Shown here in pieces: positions 11,890 to 20,023 of a stretch of DNA of 31,138 nucleotides. Made by a program: the position numbers and the translations under genes. Where the stretch lies: IMG/VR virus record IMGVR_UViG_3300034071_001399, positions 1 through 31,138 of that record, one strand, 5' to 3'. Numbering within the stretch: the first letter of the stretch is position 1; each line of letters starts with the position of its first letter. This DNA comes from a virus. The notes below the pieces were generated by a model. The model was given only the letters and a program-made list of their open reading frames with translations, made no database searches and was not told where the DNA came from.

Positions 11890-12141
11890 ATGATCCGCCT
11901 TGATCCGCCCATCCCGGTTCGCACGCCACTAGGCGACGGCCACGCCTATTTCGTATCCAACCCCGGCAAGGGTCATCATCTTGAATGGACAGTCGCTCAG
12001 GATGAAACCGGCGAGTTTTGGACGTTCCCCAATCCCCAAGTCAGGCGTCAAACCTCAATCTCCGATGGATGGTTGAACGTGTCGCCTTGGCGAGAGGAAG
12101 ACAAAGAAGCCTTCCCATGGTCCCCGGAGTTTCAGGAATAG
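11890..12141 (+). CDS. Phage hypothetical protein, 83 aa
   Basis: The sequence MIRLDPPIPVRTPLGDGHAY, then HHLEWTVAQDETGEFWTFPN and PQVR belongs to a small-protein type common in phages (a short beta domain with L-D-P-P-I-P start and a W-T-F-x-N-P-x-V-R core), known from memory; function unknown. It is the first gene rightward of the divergent gap and probably begins the late region. Confidence 0.75.
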   Translation: MIRLDPPIPVRTPLGDGHAYFVSNPGKGHHLEWTVAQDETGEFWTFPNPQVRRQTSISDGWLNVSPWREEDKEAFPWSPEFQE

Positions 12142-12145
12142 CCAA

Positions 12146-12409
12146 GTGAGCGACGACGTATGCAAACGAAAGGTTTGTGCGGTGTTGGAAGAGCTTCCTG
12201 ACGGCGCTGAAATTGTCCGCTCAACCGGGCCGGGCGGTGTGGAATATGTTTCGATCAAAATTGGCAATCTTTGTGTCGGTCATTTTACCAAACATTATGA
12301 CGCCGTTGCCGATGAACAAAAATGGGAACGCATCATCGCGCCGTCCACAAAGGCGCTAGAGAACCGACTGCTAACAGAAACCAAAACAGATGAAAGACCA
12401 TCTCTTTAA
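12146..12409 (+). CDS. Hypothetical protein, 87 aa
   Basis: GTG start at 12146, with AGGA upstream inside the previous stop region. The sequence (MSDDVCKRKVCAVLEELPDG, then VEYVSIKIGNLCVGHF) has three cysteines. No family recognised. Its 3' end overlaps the small terminase start by 20 nt, so it is translated with the packaging genes. Confidence 0.6.
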   Translation: MSDDVCKRKVCAVLEELPDGAEIVRSTGPGGVEYVSIKIGNLCVGHFTKHYDAVADEQKWERIIAPSTKALENRLLTETKTDERPSL

Positions 12410-12701
12410 GCCCGGCCAGAGCGGCAACCCTAGCGGGCGTCCAAAGACCAACAAGCGCATTGTGGAGCTTGCCCAAGCGCAGACAGAAAGCGCCATCGCA
12501 ACGCTTGTCGGCATTATGGAAGACAAGGGCGCAACGCCTGCCGCGCGAGTGTCCGCAGCCAGCACCATCCTTGATCGCGGCTGGGGCAGGCCACCGCAAG
12601 AAATCACGGGCGATGATGAGAATCCTTTGCATGTCGTCACTCAAGTTCTCTTGCGCGGCGTGAGGGCTGATGCAGACGCAAGCCGAGATACTGATACCTG
12701 A
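12390..12701 (+). CDS. Putative small terminase subunit (DUF5681-like start)
   Basis: 103 residues. The opening FKPGQSGNPSGRPKTNKR is the DUF5681-type motif often found on phage small terminase or DNA-packaging proteins. A helical part (IVELAQAQTESAIATLVGIM) and a second conserved stretch (ARVSAASTILDRGWGRPPQE) follow. Small terminases recognise the packaging site and regulate TerL. The large subunit starts 32 nt before its end, in another frame. The short length and place make this the best candidate; no pac site was identified. Confidence 0.75.
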   Translation: MKDHLFKPGQSGNPSGRPKTNKRIVELAQAQTESAIATLVGIMEDKGATPAARVSAASTILDRGWGRPPQEITGDDENPLHVVTQVLLRGVRADADASRDTDT

Positions 12702-13983
12702 CAAGCTCGTTCCCGTTTTCCAAGGGGAGGCTGACGTTAGGGCAAGTTTCGGCGGACGCGGTTCGGGAAAGACCCGGACATTCGCCAAAATGACCGCCGT
12801 GCGGGCTTATATGTGGGACATGGCGCTTCGCGAAGGAATTATCCTTTGTGGACGCCAGTTCATGAACAGCCTGGACGAAAGCTCGCTAGAGGAAGTGAAG
12901 GCTGCGATCCGATCCGAGCCATGGCTTGCCGAGGCTTTCGAGATTGGCGAGAAATACGTCAAGACGAAAAGCGGGCGCATCTCGTACAAGTTCACGGGCC
13001 TTGACCGGAACATCGATAGCGTCAAGTCAAAGGCGCGCATCCTGCTTTGTTGGGTTGACGAAGCGGAGCCTGTAACCGAGGGCGCGTGGCAAACGCTTAT
13101 TCCGACGCTGCGTGAGGAAGATAGCGAGCTTTGGGTTACGTGGAACCCAAAGAGCAAAAAGAGCGCCACGCATAACCGCTTTCGGGCGACGAGCGATCCC
13201 CGCGTCAAGATCGCTGAAATCAACTGGCGAGACAACCCATGGTTTCCGGCCATTCTTGAACGGACGCGCATTCGTGACGAAGAGCAGCGCCCGGATCATT
13301 ACCGGCACATATGGGAAGGCGACTTCGCTACCGTTGTGGAAGGCGCGTACTTCGCCCAGGCGATGAACAAGGCCAAAGCCGAAGGGCGGATTGGTCATGT
13401 AGCAGCCGATCCTCTAATGGCCATCCGGCTCTTTTGGGATTTGGGCGGGCGTGGTCAAAAGTCGGATGCAACCGCGATATGGGCAGCGCAGTTCATCGGC
13501 AAGGAAGTCCGCGTACTCGACTATTATGAAGCGGTAGGCCAGCCTCTTTCGGCGCATGTCGCTTGGCTCAAGGGCCATGGCTACGGGCCTGACAGGGCAA
13601 GCATATGGCTTCCGCATGATGGCGAGCCGATGAACCCGGTAGCTGATGCTAGCTGGCGCACGGCGCTTGAAGGCGTTGGATACGATGTGACCGTCATCCC
13701 CAATCAGGGCGCGGGCGCGGCAATGCAGCGGATTGAAGCCGTCCGCCGTCTGTTCCCCGCGATATGGTTTAACGCGGCCACGACGGAAGCCGGGCGGGAC
13801 GCCTTGGGCTGGTATCACGAAAAGCGCGACGAAGAGCGCCAGATTGGCCTTGGTCCTAACCATGACTGGGCAAGCCATTGCGCGGATGCGTTCGGGCTTA
13901 TGGCCGTTTCCTATGAAGAACCCCGGATCAAGAGAACCGAAAAACGTCGTCACGCTCCACAGGGCGGATGGCTAGGAGCCTGA
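12670..13983 (+). CDS. Terminase large subunit
   Basis: 437 residues. The ATPase domain has Walker A FGGRGSGKT at 27-35 and Walker B ILLCWVDEAE at 124-133 with acidic pair D130-E131. A coupling-type stretch WVTWNPKS is at 155-162. The nuclease domain shows D257 (FWDLGG), D266 and the C-terminal D399/D406 cluster (DWASHCADAFG), giving the acidic site expected of an RNase H-like fold. It translocates and cuts DNA into the prohead at the portal. PBSX/Terminase_3-like type. The end comes four bases before the portal start. Confidence 0.95.
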   Translation: MQTQAEILIPDKLVPVFQGEADVRASFGGRGSGKTRTFAKMTAVRAYMWDMALREGIILCGRQFMNSLDESSLEEVKAAIRSEPWLAEAFEIGEKYVKTKSGRISYKFTGLDRNIDSVKSKARILLCWVDEAEPVTEGAWQTLIPTLREEDSELWVTWNPKSKKSATHNRFRATSDPRVKIAEINWRDNPWFPAILERTRIRDEEQRPDHYRHIWEGDFATVVEGAYFAQAMNKAKAEGRIGHVAADPLMAIRLFWDLGGRGQKSDATAIWAAQFIGKEVRVLDYYEAVGQPLSAHVAWLKGHGYGPDRASIWLPHDGEPMNPVADASWRTALEGVGYDVTVIPNQGAGAAMQRIEAVRRLFPAIWFNAATTEAGRDALGWYHEKRDEERQIGLGPNHDWASHCADAFGLMAVSYEEPRIKRTEKRRHAPQGGWLGA

Positions 13984-13987
13984 CACA

Positions 13988-16300
13988 TTGGCGAAGAAAC
14001 CGAAAAGCGCGGTCGCCTCAAAGGGCGATGGCGACGAAGCTGCATTTCTCGAAAAGATGCGCCTTCGCGCCCAGCGTGCGAGAGAAGCTGACAGGGACAA
14101 TCGCAGCGAAGCAACCCGCGATATGGAGTTTCGCGTCGGCGTAGGGCAGTGGCCGAAAGAAGCGCTAGAGGCACGCCTTGCATCGGACCGTCCCGCCCTG
14201 ACGATCAATAAGATACCGCAGTTCATCCGTCAGGTGACGGGCGACATTCGCCAGATGAAGCCTGCACTGAAAGCCTACGGTGTTGACGATAACGGCGACA
14301 AGGAGCGCGCTGAAGTTGTCACTTCCTTGCTGCGCTATATCGAGAACCGATCCGATGCGACCGACGCTTATTTCAGGGCCGTCGATAGCCAGGTGACGAG
14401 CGGGATCGGGCATTGGCGCGTCGATACAGAAGTTTGCGACGAAGACACGGGCGAACAAGATATTACGATCAGGACGGTTGACGATCAAATCAATGTCTTG
14501 TGGGACCCTGATACGGTCAAGGCGAACAAAGAGGATGCGCAGTTCTGTTTCGTCCCCGTCGATATGACGATGGACGCATTCAGGGAGAAATATCCGAATG
14601 CTTCCGCCGCAGGGTTTGATACGGCGGCTGATTATCGCGGATCAATGTCCGGTACTTCCGCCGATGGCGAATGGTGGTCGCATAACGACACGATCCGCAT
14701 AGCCGAGTATTGGGAGCGCAAGGAATCCAAGGGCGGTGTAGAGGTATGGCGTTCGGTCGTTTCGCATTCCGAGACATTGGAGCCAGCGGAAAAGCGCCCC
14801 GGCAAATACATCCCGATCATCCCCGTCATTGGCGAAGAGATCAGGATCGGGCCTAGGGTCTATCGGCACGGGATGGTGCGCTTTTTGCGTGATCCGCAGC
14901 AGCGCTACAATTATTGGGTGACGGCTGAAACCGAGATAGTGGCGCTTCAACCCAAGTCGCCCTATCTTGTTACGGAAACACAGGTTGAAGATCACCTTGA
15001 CCAATGGACGCGCGCCAATCAGGACAATCTGCCCTTCCTGACATACACGCCTGATGCGCAAGCGCCGCCCCCGCAGCGGGTACAGCCGCCCGTGTCATCG
15101 CAGGGCTTTTCAGAAGGCATTGCCCAGGCGGCGGAAGACATGAAAGCCGTGACGGGCATTTATGATGCTTCCCTTGGCCAGCGTTCCAATGAAACGAGCG
15201 GCAAGGCCATCATGGCGCGGCAGCGCGAAGGCGATGTCGGAACCTATGTTTATGTTGACAACTTTCTTCGGGCGATCAAGCACACGGGGCGGGTCATTCT
15301 CGATTTGATCCCGTCGATATATGACACCACGCGAACCCTCCGCATTATCGGGGAGGATGGTGCGGTTGATGAGATGAAAATCAATCAGCCGGTCGGCGCT
15401 GCGATAGAGGGTGAAGACGCGGCATATGACAATGATGTTCGCATTGGCAAGTACGATATCTTTGTTCAGGCTGGGCCGTCCTACACGACCAAACGTGAAG
15501 AAGCCCGCGAAGGCATGATGGCCTTTATTCAGGCATTCCCGCCAGCCGGGCCGATCATTGGCGACCTGATAGCGACTGCCCAGGATTGGCCGCACGCCGA
15601 TAAGATTGCGGAGCGATTGAAGAGCCTCTTGCCACCCGCCATTGCGCAGAAGGAAGCGGAGGAAGAGGGCGCTAAGGATGGGATGCGGGCTCCGCAGCCG
15701 CAAGTCCCGCCACCGGAAGTTATAGCGCAAGAGGTTGCCGCGCGCGTGATGCAAGGTCTTGATGCGCAGGTAAAGCAAGCGGAAATCGCCACTAAATCCG
15801 CGCAGGCCCGCAAGGCGGAAGCCGACGCGAACAAAGCCGAACTTGAATTGCAGATGATGGTGATGCAGGCCACGCAACCGCAGCCGCAACCGCAGCCGAT
15901 GCCAATGGAAGAGTCGCAGCCAGACCCGATGCAGGCTATCGAGCTTGAGGCGTACAAAGCCGCACGTCTTGGCGAAGTCAATCTTGCTCTTGAGGCCCGG
16001 CGCAAGCAGATGGACCGGGATGATTTGGTCGCATCAGGCTCTATGGAAGAAGGCGCGGACGGCAACTTGGCTCCGCAAGGAACGCAAGCAATGGCTCAGG
16101 TTCTTGATGCAGTCCAGACGTTGGCTCAACAGGTCCGCGACATTGTAATGGCGCAAAATGCGCCCAAGCGCATTGTCCGTGATCCGAAGACTGGCAAGGT
16201 TTCGGGCGTCGAAACTGTCGGATTAACGCAAAATATATCCAGACGTGTAGTCCGCGATCCGACGACAAATGAGATTGTCGGCGTCGAAACTGTGCAATGA
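13988..16300 (+). CDS. Portal protein, P22 gp1 family
   Basis: 770 residues (P22 gp1 has 725). The N-terminal part (RPALTINKIPQFIRQVTGDI, RQMKPALKAYGVDD, then YIENRSDATDAYFRAVDSQV and GIGHWRVDTE) is characteristic of the P22-type portal. It forms the dodecameric DNA gate. TTG start with AGGAG nine bases upstream. The C-terminal third holds a coiled-coil region, a Gln-Pro tract (QPQPQPQPMPM), and two copies of a motif with pattern R-V/I-V-R-D-P-x-T, then G-V-E-T-V, at the very end. Confidence 0.93.
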   Translation: MAKKPKSAVASKGDGDEAAFLEKMRLRAQRAREADRDNRSEATRDMEFRVGVGQWPKEALEARLASDRPALTINKIPQFIRQVTGDIRQMKPALKAYGVDDNGDKERAEVVTSLLRYIENRSDATDAYFRAVDSQVTSGIGHWRVDTEVCDEDTGEQDITIRTVDDQINVLWDPDTVKANKEDAQFCFVPVDMTMDAFREKYPNASAAGFDTAADYRGSMSGTSADGEWWSHNDTIRIAEYWERKESKGGVEVWRSVVSHSETLEPAEKRPGKYIPIIPVIGEEIRIGPRVYRHGMVRFLRDPQQRYNYWVTAETEIVALQPKSPYLVTETQVEDHLDQWTRANQDNLPFLTYTPDAQAPPPQRVQPPVSSQGFSEGIAQAAEDMKAVTGIYDASLGQRSNETSGKAIMARQREGDVGTYVYVDNFLRAIKHTGRVILDLIPSIYDTTRTLRIIGEDGAVDEMKINQPVGAAIEGEDAAYDNDVRIGKYDIFVQAGPSYTTKREEAREGMMAFIQAFPPAGPIIGDLIATAQDWPHADKIAERLKSLLPPAIAQKEAEEEGAKDGMRAPQPQVPPPEVIAQEVAARVMQGLDAQVKQAEIATKSAQARKAEADANKAELELQMMVMQATQPQPQPQPMPMEESQPDPMQAIELEAYKAARLGEVNLALEARRKQMDRDDLVASGSMEEGADGNLAPQGTQAMAQVLDAVQTLAQQVRDIVMAQNAPKRIVRDPKTGKVSGVETVGLTQNISRRVVRDPTTNEIVGVETVQ

Positions 16301-16318
16301 TGCTAGGAGCTAAATGAC

Positions 16319-16765
16319 ATGAGCGCCACTAACGCCTTTGAAACCAGTTTGCTTTCGCTGATTTTCAACAATGCAAACATTGCCAACATTGGCGATGCCA
16401 CGGGCTTGCGAGGGTCAACCACGGCGGGTTCATTGTATGTGAGCTTGCATACGGCTGATCCGGGCGAAGCGGGCACGCAAACCACGTCAGAGGCTAACTA
16501 CACCGGTTATGCGCGGGTGGCTGTCGCCCGATCCGGCGCGGGCTGGACCGTCTCTGGCAATGCCTTCTCGAATGCCGCCGCAGTGGCGTTCGGTCCATGC
16601 ACGTCAGGTTCAAACACGATCACGCATTTCGGCATTGGCACCGATGCGAGCGGCACAGGCAATCTTCTGTTCAAGGGTGCGCTGACGGCATCTATTACCG
16701 TTACCAGCACATCAAACCAGACGCAGACTTTCGCGATTGGCCAGCTTAGCGGCACAGCGGACTAA
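16319..16765 (+). CDS. Gp80-like fibre or decoration protein
   Basis: 148 residues. The sequence NAFETSLLSLIFNNANIANI, then LYVSLHTADPGEAGTQTTSE and YTGYARVAVARSGAGW is typical of a widespread phage family often called tail fibre protein (Gp80-like), recognised from memory. It is all-beta in look. GGAG ribosome site. First gene of the extra cassette between portal and scaffold, which suggests a head-associated fibre or decoration rather than a true tail part; this is inference. Confidence 0.75.
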   Translation: MSATNAFETSLLSLIFNNANIANIGDATGLRGSTTAGSLYVSLHTADPGEAGTQTTSEANYTGYARVAVARSGAGWTVSGNAFSNAAAVAFGPCTSGSNTITHFGIGTDASGTGNLLFKGALTASITVTSTSNQTQTFAIGQLSGTAD

Positions 16766-16776
16766 GGAGCGAGATC

Positions 16777-17076
16777 GTGGCGACTCTTGAGCAATTAGAC
16801 GCGCTCATTGTGGGCAATCCGCTATTGCGGCAAAGGTTCCGCGCCGCCCGGATCAAGGCGGCTTGGAATGTGGTCAATGAGAGTGCAGCGACGGCCAATC
16901 ACGCGGCGCGCCTGACGTGGGCCAATAAAATACTTGGCGACTATGAAGCGGACTTGGACGAAGAATACCGCTGGTTGTGCAGCAATGCCACGGTCCAGTC
17001 CAATCCTTCGGCCACGACCGACAACGATCTTGAGTTCGTTGTTGCCTCCTTTCTGAACCAGTGGGCGGGGGTCTGA
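16777..17076 (+). CDS. Hypothetical structural-region protein, 99 aa
   Basis: GTG start with AAGGAG seven bases upstream. The helical sequence (LDALIVGNPLLRQRFRAARI, then WNVVNESAATANHAARLTWA, then LDEEYRWLCSNATV) resembles small helical phage proteins that accompany Gp80-like genes. No function known. It is 11 bp after the fibre gene and 3 bp before the next one, so it is clearly part of the cassette. Confidence 0.7.
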   Translation: MATLEQLDALIVGNPLLRQRFRAARIKAAWNVVNESAATANHAARLTWANKILGDYEADLDEEYRWLCSNATVQSNPSATTDNDLEFVVASFLNQWAGV

Positions 17077-17079
17077 TAA

Positions 17080-17496
17080 ATGGCAATCGCAAGATGGGCA
17101 GCGCCCTCCGCCCGCATTACCATCGCCGCGACGGCGATCAACTCGCTGGCCAATGGGTCTGCCTCAGCCGCGATCACCTATGACAACAGCACCAATCGCG
17201 ACCTGTACGCCATTGTCACGATCAAGCTGGGATCGATCACGCCAGCGGCTGGCGGATCGGTATCGCTTCGGGTGTACAGCGGCGACGGGACCGACACCCC
17301 GGACTTGAACGGCGGGGCTTTCGACACATACGTTGCGCCGCTGGCCACAGGCGCGTCCGCCAAGGTGGTGACGTTCCCGATGGTGCGGCTTTACCCCTTC
17401 CCCTTGCGCTTTCAGATCGTGAACAACGCGGGCGTCAGCACGGCCGCAAGCGGGAACGAACTCTACGTCCGCCCCTACAACGAGGAGATCACCTGA
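17080..17496 (+). CDS. Hypothetical structural protein, 138 aa
   Basis: Beta-rich, Ala/Thr-rich protein (ITIAATAINSLANGSASAAI, then RDLYAIVTIKLGSITPAAGG, then SAKVVTFPMVRLYPFPLRFQ). The strand pattern suggests a jelly-roll or Ig-like decoration domain, but no family is recognised. Its stop overlaps the next ATG by one base (TGATG). Confidence 0.7.
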   Translation: MAIARWAAPSARITIAATAINSLANGSASAAITYDNSTNRDLYAIVTIKLGSITPAAGGSVSLRVYSGDGTDTPDLNGGAFDTYVAPLATGASAKVVTFPMVRLYPFPLRFQIVNNAGVSTAASGNELYVRPYNEEIT

Positions 17497-18233
17497 TGCC
17501 GCGTGGTGTTTCTCGATATGATGAGGCAAAAATACAAGGCAGGCTTTGGGAACCTAAATCGTTGCCAATTAAGGCATGGTGGATAGCAGACCAACAAATA
17601 ACCACATCTAGTGGAGCTGTGACGCAGTGGATTGATATTCTTGGTAATGCGGTGGCATCACAAGGGACTGATGCCAATAGGCCCAGATTGACTTCTATTA
17701 ATAATAAACAGGCATTACTTTTTCGCGGGTCAGATGGCCTTGTTTTGTCTCCTAATTTGAGCAATCACCGTGGAGTGGCAATTGTATACAGGGATACTAG
17801 CACTGCATCTTGGAGCACATTTTTAGGCTCTGTTTATAACGGCACAACTGCGGCTTATCATGGAGCAACAACAAACGCTGCAATATTTGATGCACTTTAT
17901 ACCGCATCTGAAACGCGTAACGGAGTAAACCGGCGCAATGGCGTATCAATTGGAAACGGTTTATCAACTGCGCGCCCATCTCAAAATTGCGTACAAATTC
18001 ATATCCCCACTGCATTGTTTACTGATCGCAATATAAGCACTATAGGTTACGATCCATTTAGTTTAGCACGAGCTATTACAGGTGCTATTGGTGAAATAAT
18101 TGTTTTTTCTGGTGCTCTTAATAATTCACAGATCGAATTAGTTGAGGGTTATTTAGGATGGTCATGGGGATTGCAAGATTTACTACCCGCCGCGCACCCG
18201 TTTCGTAATCGCCCGCCGCTGATCGGAGACTGA
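17496..18233 (+). CDS. Lectin-like (concanavalin A fold) structural protein, AT-rich
   Basis: 245 residues. The pattern IKAWWIADQQITTSSGAVTQ, then a W-I-D-x-x-G-N element, NRPRL, and at the end IELVEGYLGWSWGLQDLLPA with HPF is the signature I know from LamG/ConA-like lectin domains of phage and bacterial surface proteins. Such domains bind glycans. The gene is much more AT-rich than its neighbours (roughly 40 percent G+C by eye), so it was probably acquired recently. It sits in the head-gene cassette and may sit on capsid or tail surface. Confidence 0.7.
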   Translation: MPRGVSRYDEAKIQGRLWEPKSLPIKAWWIADQQITTSSGAVTQWIDILGNAVASQGTDANRPRLTSINNKQALLFRGSDGLVLSPNLSNHRGVAIVYRDTSTASWSTFLGSVYNGTTAAYHGATTNAAIFDALYTASETRNGVNRRNGVSIGNGLSTARPSQNCVQIHIPTALFTDRNISTIGYDPFSLARAITGAIGEIIVFSGALNNSQIELVEGYLGWSWGLQDLLPAAHPFRNRPPLIGD

Positions 18234-18234
18234 C

Positions 18235-19110
18235 ATGCTGCGCGTCCGCGTTCCGCGCATTGCGCCTGCGGCGGGGGGCGGCAGTGCCGCAGCATCCGGC
18301 GCTACAAGCCTGTCATTCACCACGACAGGAACGCTTGCGGGTAATGCGGCTATCGTCGGCCCGACAAGCCTCACGCTTGCCACGACTGGCGCTCTTGCCG
18401 GGACGGCGGGGATTGTCGGTTCAACGAGCCTGATATTTGCCACCACTGGCACACTTGCAGGCCCTAGTGGCGTTTCAATTACGGGCTCAACCGCCCTGAC
18501 CTTTACTACGGCGGGAACGCTCAGAGGCAACGCGCCAGCCAATGGCGCAACCGGGCTTACCTTTGCGACTTCGGGCGCATTGGCCGGGATGGCTGGCATC
18601 GTCGGAAGCACATCGCTTGCGTTCACGACAACCGGAACGCTCACGGGCGCGTCTCCCGGCGCTATTGTCGGCAGCACATCGCTGTCATTCGCCACGACCG
18701 GCACGCTTGCAGGGCAGGGGTCTATATCAGGCGCAACCGGGCTGGCGTTTACGGTAACCGGCACTATCGATGATGAAGCGGCGCAGCAAGCCTTTAGCGC
18801 AGGCGGCATTGCCCGGTCATCGTACCAGCTAATTCGGCGGATTGAACGCAAGCCGGACAAGGCCGCGATTGAGGCTATTCGGGAAGCCGCCGAGGCCGCC
18901 AGACAGGCGGAAGACGTTCAGGCTTTGGCCGCAATCGAGCGGTCCATTATTGAGGCCGCAGAGCGCGTGAGGGCGCGCGAAGTGAATACCAGATTGGAGC
19001 GGCAAGCCTCGGAAGCGGCGCTCGCCCCTATCGTGGCATTGCTTACTGAATTTGAAGAATTGAGGCGCGACCAAGAGGAAGCGGAAATCGCTATCTTGCT
19101 CGCGCTTTAA
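18235..19110 (+). CDS. Beta-repeat protein with C-terminal coiled coil
   Basis: 291 residues. After a short basic start, residues about 19-178 form eight repeats of 19-22 residues with consensus G-S/A-T-S-L-x-F-A/T-T-T-G-T-L-A-G, a pattern that would stack as beta strands. The rest (KPDKAAIEAIREAAEAARQA onwards) is a long charged helix, likely a coiled coil. This is the build of a fibrous or stalk protein. No family recognised. It is the last gene before an intrinsic terminator and the scaffold gene. Confidence 0.7.
   Translation: MLRVRVPRIAPAAGGGSAAASGATSLSFTTTGTLAGNAAIVGPTSLTLATTGALAGTAGIVGSTSLIFATTGTLAGPSGVSITGSTALTFTTAGTLRGNAPANGATGLTFATSGALAGMAGIVGSTSLAFTTTGTLTGASPGAIVGSTSLSFATTGTLAGQGSISGATGLAFTVTGTIDDEAAQQAFSAGGIARSSYQLIRRIERKPDKAAIEAIREAAEAARQAEDVQALAAIERSIIEAAERVRAREVNTRLERQASEAALAPIVALLTEFEELRRDQEEAEIAILLAL
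18289..18768 (+). repeat. About 60-bp degenerate repeats, eight units, coding
   Basis: Eight related units of 57-66 bp encode the G-S-T-S-L-x-F-x-T-T-G-T-L-A-G repeats. Units differ at many third positions, so the array is older than the identical repeats in the leftward operon. Confidence 0.8.
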
Positions 19111-19163
19111 CCCGTTCGCAAATGCTGGCGCATGAAGCGCTGGCGTTAGAGCGATGAACCGGA

Positions 19164-19189
19164 CCCGTCCTTTCGAGGGCGGGTTTTTT
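19164..19189 (+). terminator. Intrinsic terminator before the scaffold gene
   Basis: CCCGTCC (19164-19170), loop TTTCGA, GGGCGGG (19177-19183), then six T (19184-19189). One G-T pair in a 7-bp stem. It follows the repeat-protein gene and ends 12 bp before the scaffold ATG, so read-through or a promoter elsewhere must feed the scaffold and coat genes. Confidence 0.85.
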
Positions 19190-19201
19190 GTTGGAACAAT
19201 C

Positions 19202-20017
19202 ATGACAGAGGATGACAACCTTAACGCTATTGCTGGCGAAGGCGCTGGCGAGAATGTTCAAACGTCTGAGGCGAAGGCGCAAGCTGTCGCTGATAAGGAC
19301 GAGACGGCTCTTTCTGATGACAAGAGCGCAGAAAATGAAGGCGGGGAACCCGCTGGCGAAGACGCTGGCGAAAAACCCCGGAAGCAGTCAGGATCGGCCC
19401 GCAAGGCCGAACGCATCAGGGAATTGGAAGCCAAGGTTGCGGAACTTGAAAGCAGGGGCGTAAAGCCCGGCGATCAGGCCGCTATGCCAAAGCTCGAAGA
19501 CTTCCCTGATTGGGATTCGCATCAAGCCGCGCTGATAAAATATGCGGCGCGGGAAGCGATCAAGGAAGCCGCAAAAGCGACAACCGACGAAGACTTGCAA
19601 GAGGCCCGTAAAAGCCTGTTTCAGGAGCAGTTGGACAGTCACAATTTGCGGATGGCCGAGGCGCGGCAGCGCATCCCCGATTACGACAAGGCGCTGGCCG
19701 AATACCGGGACAAGGGTAATCCAGCCCCTACCTTCGCCGTCGAAGCTATCGTTCTCGAAAGCGACAAATCTGAACTGCTTGCCTACCATTTTGCGACGCG
19801 GCCTGAATTGGTCCGGGAACTTAACCGGATGAACCCAATCGCCGCAGCGCGCCGCATTGGCCAGATCGAATCCCGTCTCTCCTACGCGCAACCCAAGAAG
19901 CAGACCGATGCACCCCCGCCCGTCTCAGGGCTCAGGGGCGGCGCTTCCCCATCGAAAGACCCTGCGACCATGGGCCATGACGAGTTCAAGGCCATGTTCG
20001 CGCGCAAGAAAGGATGA
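19202..20017 (+). CDS. Scaffold protein, P22 gp8-like in position and make-up
   Basis: 271 residues from ATG 19202; the longer frame begins inside the terminator. The N-terminal 70 are acidic and low-complexity (Glu/Asp/Ala/Gly), followed by a basic stretch, a coiled coil (RIRELEAKVAELES) and a helical body. The C-terminus is short and Lys-rich (MGHDEFKAMFARKKG), which fits the coat-binding end of P22-type scaffolds. It assembles the coat protein into a procapsid and then leaves. Immediately before the coat gene, as in P22. Confidence 0.8.
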   Translation: MTEDDNLNAIAGEGAGENVQTSEAKAQAVADKDETALSDDKSAENEGGEPAGEDAGEKPRKQSGSARKAERIRELEAKVAELESRGVKPGDQAAMPKLEDFPDWDSHQAALIKYAAREAIKEAAKATTDEDLQEARKSLFQEQLDSHNLRMAEARQRIPDYDKALAEYRDKGNPAPTFAVEAIVLESDKSELLAYHFATRPELVRELNRMNPIAAARRIGQIESRLSYAQPKKQTDAPPPVSGLRGGASPSKDPATMGHDEFKAMFARKKG

Positions 20018-20023
20018 TAGGCT

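Noticed and set aside
15110-15889. 259-residue open frame antisense to the portal gene
   Set aside because: Arg/Leu-rich shadow of the portal coding strand without a convincing start.
18183-18860. 225-residue Val/Pro-rich open frame antisense to the beta-repeat gene
   Set aside because: Its apparent repeats are the complement of the real coding repeats.
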